Below, one piece after another: positions 61,267 to 64,000 of a stretch of DNA of 64,000 bases. Each line of letters opens with the position of its first letter. Positions within the stretch are counted from its first letter, which is position 1. A model generated the notes under the pieces. The model was given only the letters and a program-made list of their open reading frames with translations. It was not told the DNA's origin and searched no databases. The stretch is from Acidimicrobiia bacterium (GTDB lineage Bacteria > Actinomycetota > Acidimicrobiia > IMCC26256 > JAOSJM01): NCBI GenBank assembly GCA_027494165.1, contig JAOSJM010000001.1, positions 124,001 to 188,000 on the forward strand, read 5' to 3'. Made by a program: the position numbers and the translations under genes.

Positions 61267-62364
61267 TCAGGAGGCCGCGAGCTCCCGGATCGCGGCCACC
61301 GTGCGAGCGGACGCCGTGCCGTCACCGTAGGGGCACGGCTCGTGCTCCAGCCGTGCGTGGAGGGCGGCGAGCCCGTCGATCCAGTCCGCCGCCAGCTCGC
61401 AGATCCCGGGGCCCGGTGGGACGAGGGTGGCGAAGGTCCCCTGGACCTCGGGGCGCTCGGTGGACCGGCGGACGACGATCACCGGTCGCTTGAGGACGCT
61501 GGCCTCCTCCTGGACCCCGCCGGAGTCCGACACGAGGAGGGCGCACTCGGCTGCCAGCCCGAGGAACTCCGCGTAGCCGAGTGGCTCGCACAGCCGGAGG
61601 CCGCCGGCGACCGTCCCGAGGCCGAACCGGGCGGCGCGCGCCGCCGTGCGCGGGTGCATCGGGAGGAGCACCGGGAGCGGGAGGTCCGCCAGGGCCCGGA
61701 GGATCGTCGCGAGGGTGTGGGGATCGTCGACGTTCTCGGGGCGGTGGAACGTGGCGAGCACGAACCCGCGGGCCCGCAACCCCCACCGGGCGAGGAGGTC
61801 GGGCCGGTCGGACGGGTCCGGGAGGAGCTCGAGCACCGCCTCGACGACGGTGTTGCCGGTCACGAGGACCCGCTCGTCGGGGACTCCCTCGGCGAGGAGG
61901 TTGGCCCGGCTCGTCTCGGTGGGCGCGCAGCAGACGTCGGCGAGGTGGTCGACGAGGACCCGGTTGTGCTCCTCGGGCATGGCCCGGTCGAAGCTCCGCA
62001 GCCCGGCCTCCACGTGGAGGAGCGGGAACCCGCCGGCGTTCGCCGCCAGCGCGCCGGCCAGCCCCGTGTTGGTGTCGCCCTGGACGACGACGGCCGATGG
62101 GGGATCGTCGGTGAGGTGCGCGTCGAGCGCCGCGGTGGCCTCCCCGATCTGGCGGCCCCGGGAGGCCCCGCCCACGTCGAGCTGGACCGCCGGCGTCCCC
62201 AGGCCCAGGTCGTCGAGGAAGGCGGCCGAGAGGGCCGGGCTGTAGTGCTGGCCCGTGTGCACGGTCCGGGCGGCCGGCCCGAGGAGCCGTACCACGCCCG
62301 CCAGCTTGACGATCTCGGGCCTCGTGCCGAACACGATGGCCACGCTCCGTGGTCTCAGTTCCAC
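61267..62364 (-). CDS. wecB: UDP-N-acetylglucosamine 2-epimerase (non-hydrolysing)
   Basis: 365 residues. FGTRPEIVKLAGVVRLL, VVVQGDTNTGLAGALAA, HVEAGLRSFDRAMPEEHNR and SDSGGVQEEASVLKRPV are the diagnostic motifs with the active-site Asp, Glu and His. Converts UDP-GlcNAc to UDP-ManNAc, or, in the WbpI subfamily, acts on UDP-2,3-diacetamido-uronates. GTG 62364 has GAGGAG 11 bases upstream. Divergent from the DegT aminotransferase, sharing a 222-base control region. The alternative WbpI-type substrate is favoured by the neighbours. Confidence 0.9.
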   Translation of the reverse strand: MELRPRSVAIVFGTRPEIVKLAGVVRLLGPAARTVHTGQHYSPALSAAFLDDLGLGTPAVQLDVGGASRGRQIGEATAALDAHLTDDPPSAVVVQGDTNTGLAGALAANAGGFPLLHVEAGLRSFDRAMPEEHNRVLVDHLADVCCAPTETSRANLLAEGVPDERVLVTGNTVVEAVLELLPDPSDRPDLLARWGLRARGFVLATFHRPENVDDPHTLATILRALADLPLPVLLPMHPRTAARAARFGLGTVAGGLRLCEPLGYAEFLGLAAECALLVSDSGGVQEEASVLKRPVIVVRRSTERPEVQGTFATLVPPGPGICELAADWIDGLAALHARLEHEPCPYGDGTASARTVAAIRELAAS

Positions 62365-62586
62365 GTGACGTTCGGCTCCTCGTCGGTTCGCCGGGCCGAC
62401 TGCAACCGATCGCTCAAGTCGCGGCCCGTGAGGCCGAGACCACATGGCGGGGCGCGATGGCGGCGTCGGTCGAGACCGACCATACTCGCCCCCGGCGTGC
62501 CCGACCGCGGTGCGTGACCACGCAGCGAGGTGCCTCCTCCAGGAGCACCGCCGAGCAGGCGACATCGGATCGAGAGGTGGGGGACG
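62365..62586 (+). promoter_or_regulatory. Divergent control region, with an inverted repeat
   Basis: 222 bases with no gene. GTCGGTC (62465-62471) and GACCGAC (62474-62480) form a 7-base perfect inverted repeat around GA, followed at once by CATACT (62481-62486), a possible -10. The arrangement looks like an operator over a promoter reading toward the aminotransferase. Confidence 0.45.
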
Positions 62587-63795
62587 GTGACCCTGGCGCT
62601 CCCTTCGGACCAGGAAGCCTCGGGCCGCACGCTGGGCGCCGAGGAGCTCGAGGCCCTCCGCGAGGTGATCGAGAGCGGCACGCTCACGAGCACCAAGGGC
62701 AAGCAGGTCCCGGGACTCGAGGAGCGCTTCGCCGCCCTCACGGGGTCGGCCCACGCCGTCGCCTGCTCGTCGGGCACCGCGGCCGTCCACGTCGCGATCG
62801 CCGCCCTCGACCCCGAACCCGGGGACGAGGTCGTCACCACCCCGATCACCGACATGGGGGCGCTCACGCCGATCCTCTTCCAGGGGGCCGTCCCCGTCTT
62901 CGCCGACGTCGATCCCCGGACCGGCAACGTCACCGCCGAGACGATCGAGGCCGCGCTGTCCGAGCGGACCCGGGCGGTCGTCGTCACCCACCTCTTCGGC
63001 AACCCCTGCGAGATGGAGCCGATCACGGCCCTGGCCGCGGCGCGCGGCCTCCCCGTCATCGAGGACTGCGCCCAGGCCTACCTGGCCCGCAGCGCCGGCC
63101 GGACGGTCGGGACCATCGGCGCCCTCGGGTGCTTCAGCCTCCAGCAGGGCAAGCACGTCACCACGGGCGAGGGCGGCCTCGTGGTCACCGACGATCCGGC
63201 CCTGGCCCGCCGCGCGAGGCTCTTCGTGAACAAGGCCTGGCCGTACGGCGAGCCGAACCCCGATCACGAGTTCCTGGCCCTCAACTACCGGCTCAGCGAG
63301 CTCCAGGGGGCCGTGGCCCGGGCGCAGCTCGACAAGCTCGAGGGCGTCGTCCGCCGGCGGGTGGCCATGGCCGAGCGGCTCACCGCCGCCCTGGAGGGGC
63401 TCGAGGGGATCGACACGCCGTGGGTCGCCCCCGGCAACGAGCACACCTACTGGAAGTACTGCCTCCGGGTCGACCCGGCCCGGGTGCCCGGCGGCCCCCA
63501 GGCCCTGGCGGCCGAGCTCCGCCTCGGTGGGATCGCCTCGGCGCCGCGCTACATCCAGAAGCCGGCGTTCCAGTGCGCGGTCTTCTCGAACCAGCGGACC
63601 TTCGGGGAGAGCCGCTGGCCGTTCACCCTGGCCCGGCCCGAGGCCGTGGACTACTCGCCCGAGCGCTACCCGGGGACGTTCCGGGCCCTCGACCGGGTCC
63701 TCGTGCTGCCCTGGAACGAGCGCTACACCGAGGAGCACGTAGACCACCTGGCCGGGTCGATCCGTCGTGCCCTCGCGAAGGTGGTGGGACCGTGA
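62587..63795 (+). CDS. DegT/DnrJ/EryC1/StrS aminotransferase
   Basis: 402-residue PLP-dependent aminotransferase. VACSSGTAAVHVAIAAL binds the cofactor phosphate, IEDCAQAYLARSAGRTVGT has the PLP-ring Asp, and the Schiff-base lysine is in SLQQGKHVTTGEGGLVV. It adds an amino group to a keto sugar or keto-cyclitol. With the 2-epimerase and the Gfo/Idh dehydrogenase this recalls the WbpE step of aminouronate synthesis; a cyclitol aminotransferase (StsC-like) is the main alternative. GTG 62587 has GAGGTGGGGG upstream. The stop overlaps the next start (GTGA). Confidence 0.88.
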   Translation: MTLALPSDQEASGRTLGAEELEALREVIESGTLTSTKGKQVPGLEERFAALTGSAHAVACSSGTAAVHVAIAALDPEPGDEVVTTPITDMGALTPILFQGAVPVFADVDPRTGNVTAETIEAALSERTRAVVVTHLFGNPCEMEPITALAAARGLPVIEDCAQAYLARSAGRTVGTIGALGCFSLQQGKHVTTGEGGLVVTDDPALARRARLFVNKAWPYGEPNPDHEFLALNYRLSELQGAVARAQLDKLEGVVRRRVAMAERLTAALEGLEGIDTPWVAPGNEHTYWKYCLRVDPARVPGGPQALAAELRLGGIASAPRYIQKPAFQCAVFSNQRTFGESRWPFTLARPEAVDYSPERYPGTFRALDRVLVLPWNERYTEEHVDHLAGSIRRALAKVVGP

Positions 63796-64000
63796 GCACA
63801 CGCCCGCTCGAGCTCGCCCTCGTGGGGGCGGGAGGCATCGCCCAGGCCTACGTCCAGCTCTTCGAGGACCTGGTCGACGCCCGCGTCGTCGCCGTGGCCG
63901 ACGTCCGCCACGACGCCGCGGTCAGCGCGGCGGAGTCGCTCGGGGCCCGGGCGTACCCGTCGTACGCGGCGCTCGTCGGGGCCGAGAGCCTCGACGGCGT
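63792..64000 (+). CDS. Gfo/Idh/MocA-family dehydrogenase, N-terminal part (partial)
   Basis: First 70 codons of a dehydrogenase running off the window. ELALVGAGGIAQAYVQLFED is the NAD-binding motif, and VAVADVRHDAAVSAAESLGA continues the Rossmann fold. GTG 63792 overlaps the aminotransferase stop. In the WbpB role it would oxidise C-3 of a UDP-GlcNAc-uronate to provide the keto group for the aminotransferase; that is inferred from gene order. Confidence 0.85.
   Translation, partial: MSTRPLELALVGAGGIAQAYVQLFEDLVDARVVAVADVRHDAAVSAAESLGARAYPSYAALVGAESLDG

Overview
The window is about 64 kb of very GC-rich DNA with many GTG starts, dense 4-bp stop/start overlaps and short AT-poor gaps. Together with the lysA-hom-thrC block, the rho-rpmE-DUF1385 and prfA-prmC blocks, a mycobacterial-type thiolase-like protein and secreted proteins with GYWLVAADGG-type repeats, this points to an actinobacterium, most likely of class Acidimicrobiia. 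That placement is inferred from gene content; no rRNA is present.

Layout. (1) 1-2661: aspartate-family amino acid genes (lysA end, hom, thrC). (2) 2908-36989: a large surface-polysaccharide locus. It holds a glucose-1-phosphate cytidylyltransferase/epimerase/C-methyltransferase cassette, a nucleotide-sugar dehydrogenase, several glycosyltransferases, an AsnB-like amidotransferase, a PIG-L deacetylase, a Wzx-type flippase, an initiating polyprenyl-phosphate glycosyltransferase, a Wzy-like polymerase and a Wzz-like protein, so nearly all parts of a Wzy-dependent pathway. Inside it, 23897-30377 is a tandem family of four exported right-handed beta-helix proteins, two of them carrying 41-42-residue GYWLVAADGG repeats. 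(3) 37142-42018: a PQQ-type sugar dehydrogenase diverges from an apgM - cyclic 2,3-diphosphoglycerate synthetase - 2-phosphoglycerate kinase operon, predicted to make cyclic 2,3-diphosphoglycerate. (4) 42015-52670: rho, rpmE, DUF1385, an LPXTG surface protein, a DUF1800/DUF1501 pair, prfA, prmC. (5) 52714-58609: DUF983, a TLP1-type thiolase-like protein, a two-module PD-(D/E)XK nuclease, a DUF4012 protein and a small LPXTG protein. (6) 58676-64000: a GT39-like membrane glycosyltransferase, a GT2, a UDP-GlcNAc 2-epimerase, a DegT aminotransferase and the start of a Gfo/Idh/MocA dehydrogenase, a second sugar-nucleotide block cut by the window edge.

A dominant technical feature is that about 17 apparent single-base indels break otherwise intact, conserved genes (hom, asnB, flippase, rho, 2-phosphoglycerate kinase and others), mostly in G or C runs. 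Since rho and hom are normally intact, these look like sequence or assembly errors rather than real pseudogenes. I annotate such genes across the shift and state where it lies.

A recurring regulatory feature is a TAnnnT -10 hexamer 7-8 bases before the start codon of at least six genes, suggesting leaderless transcription. Stronger Shine-Dalgarno sequences are used elsewhere.
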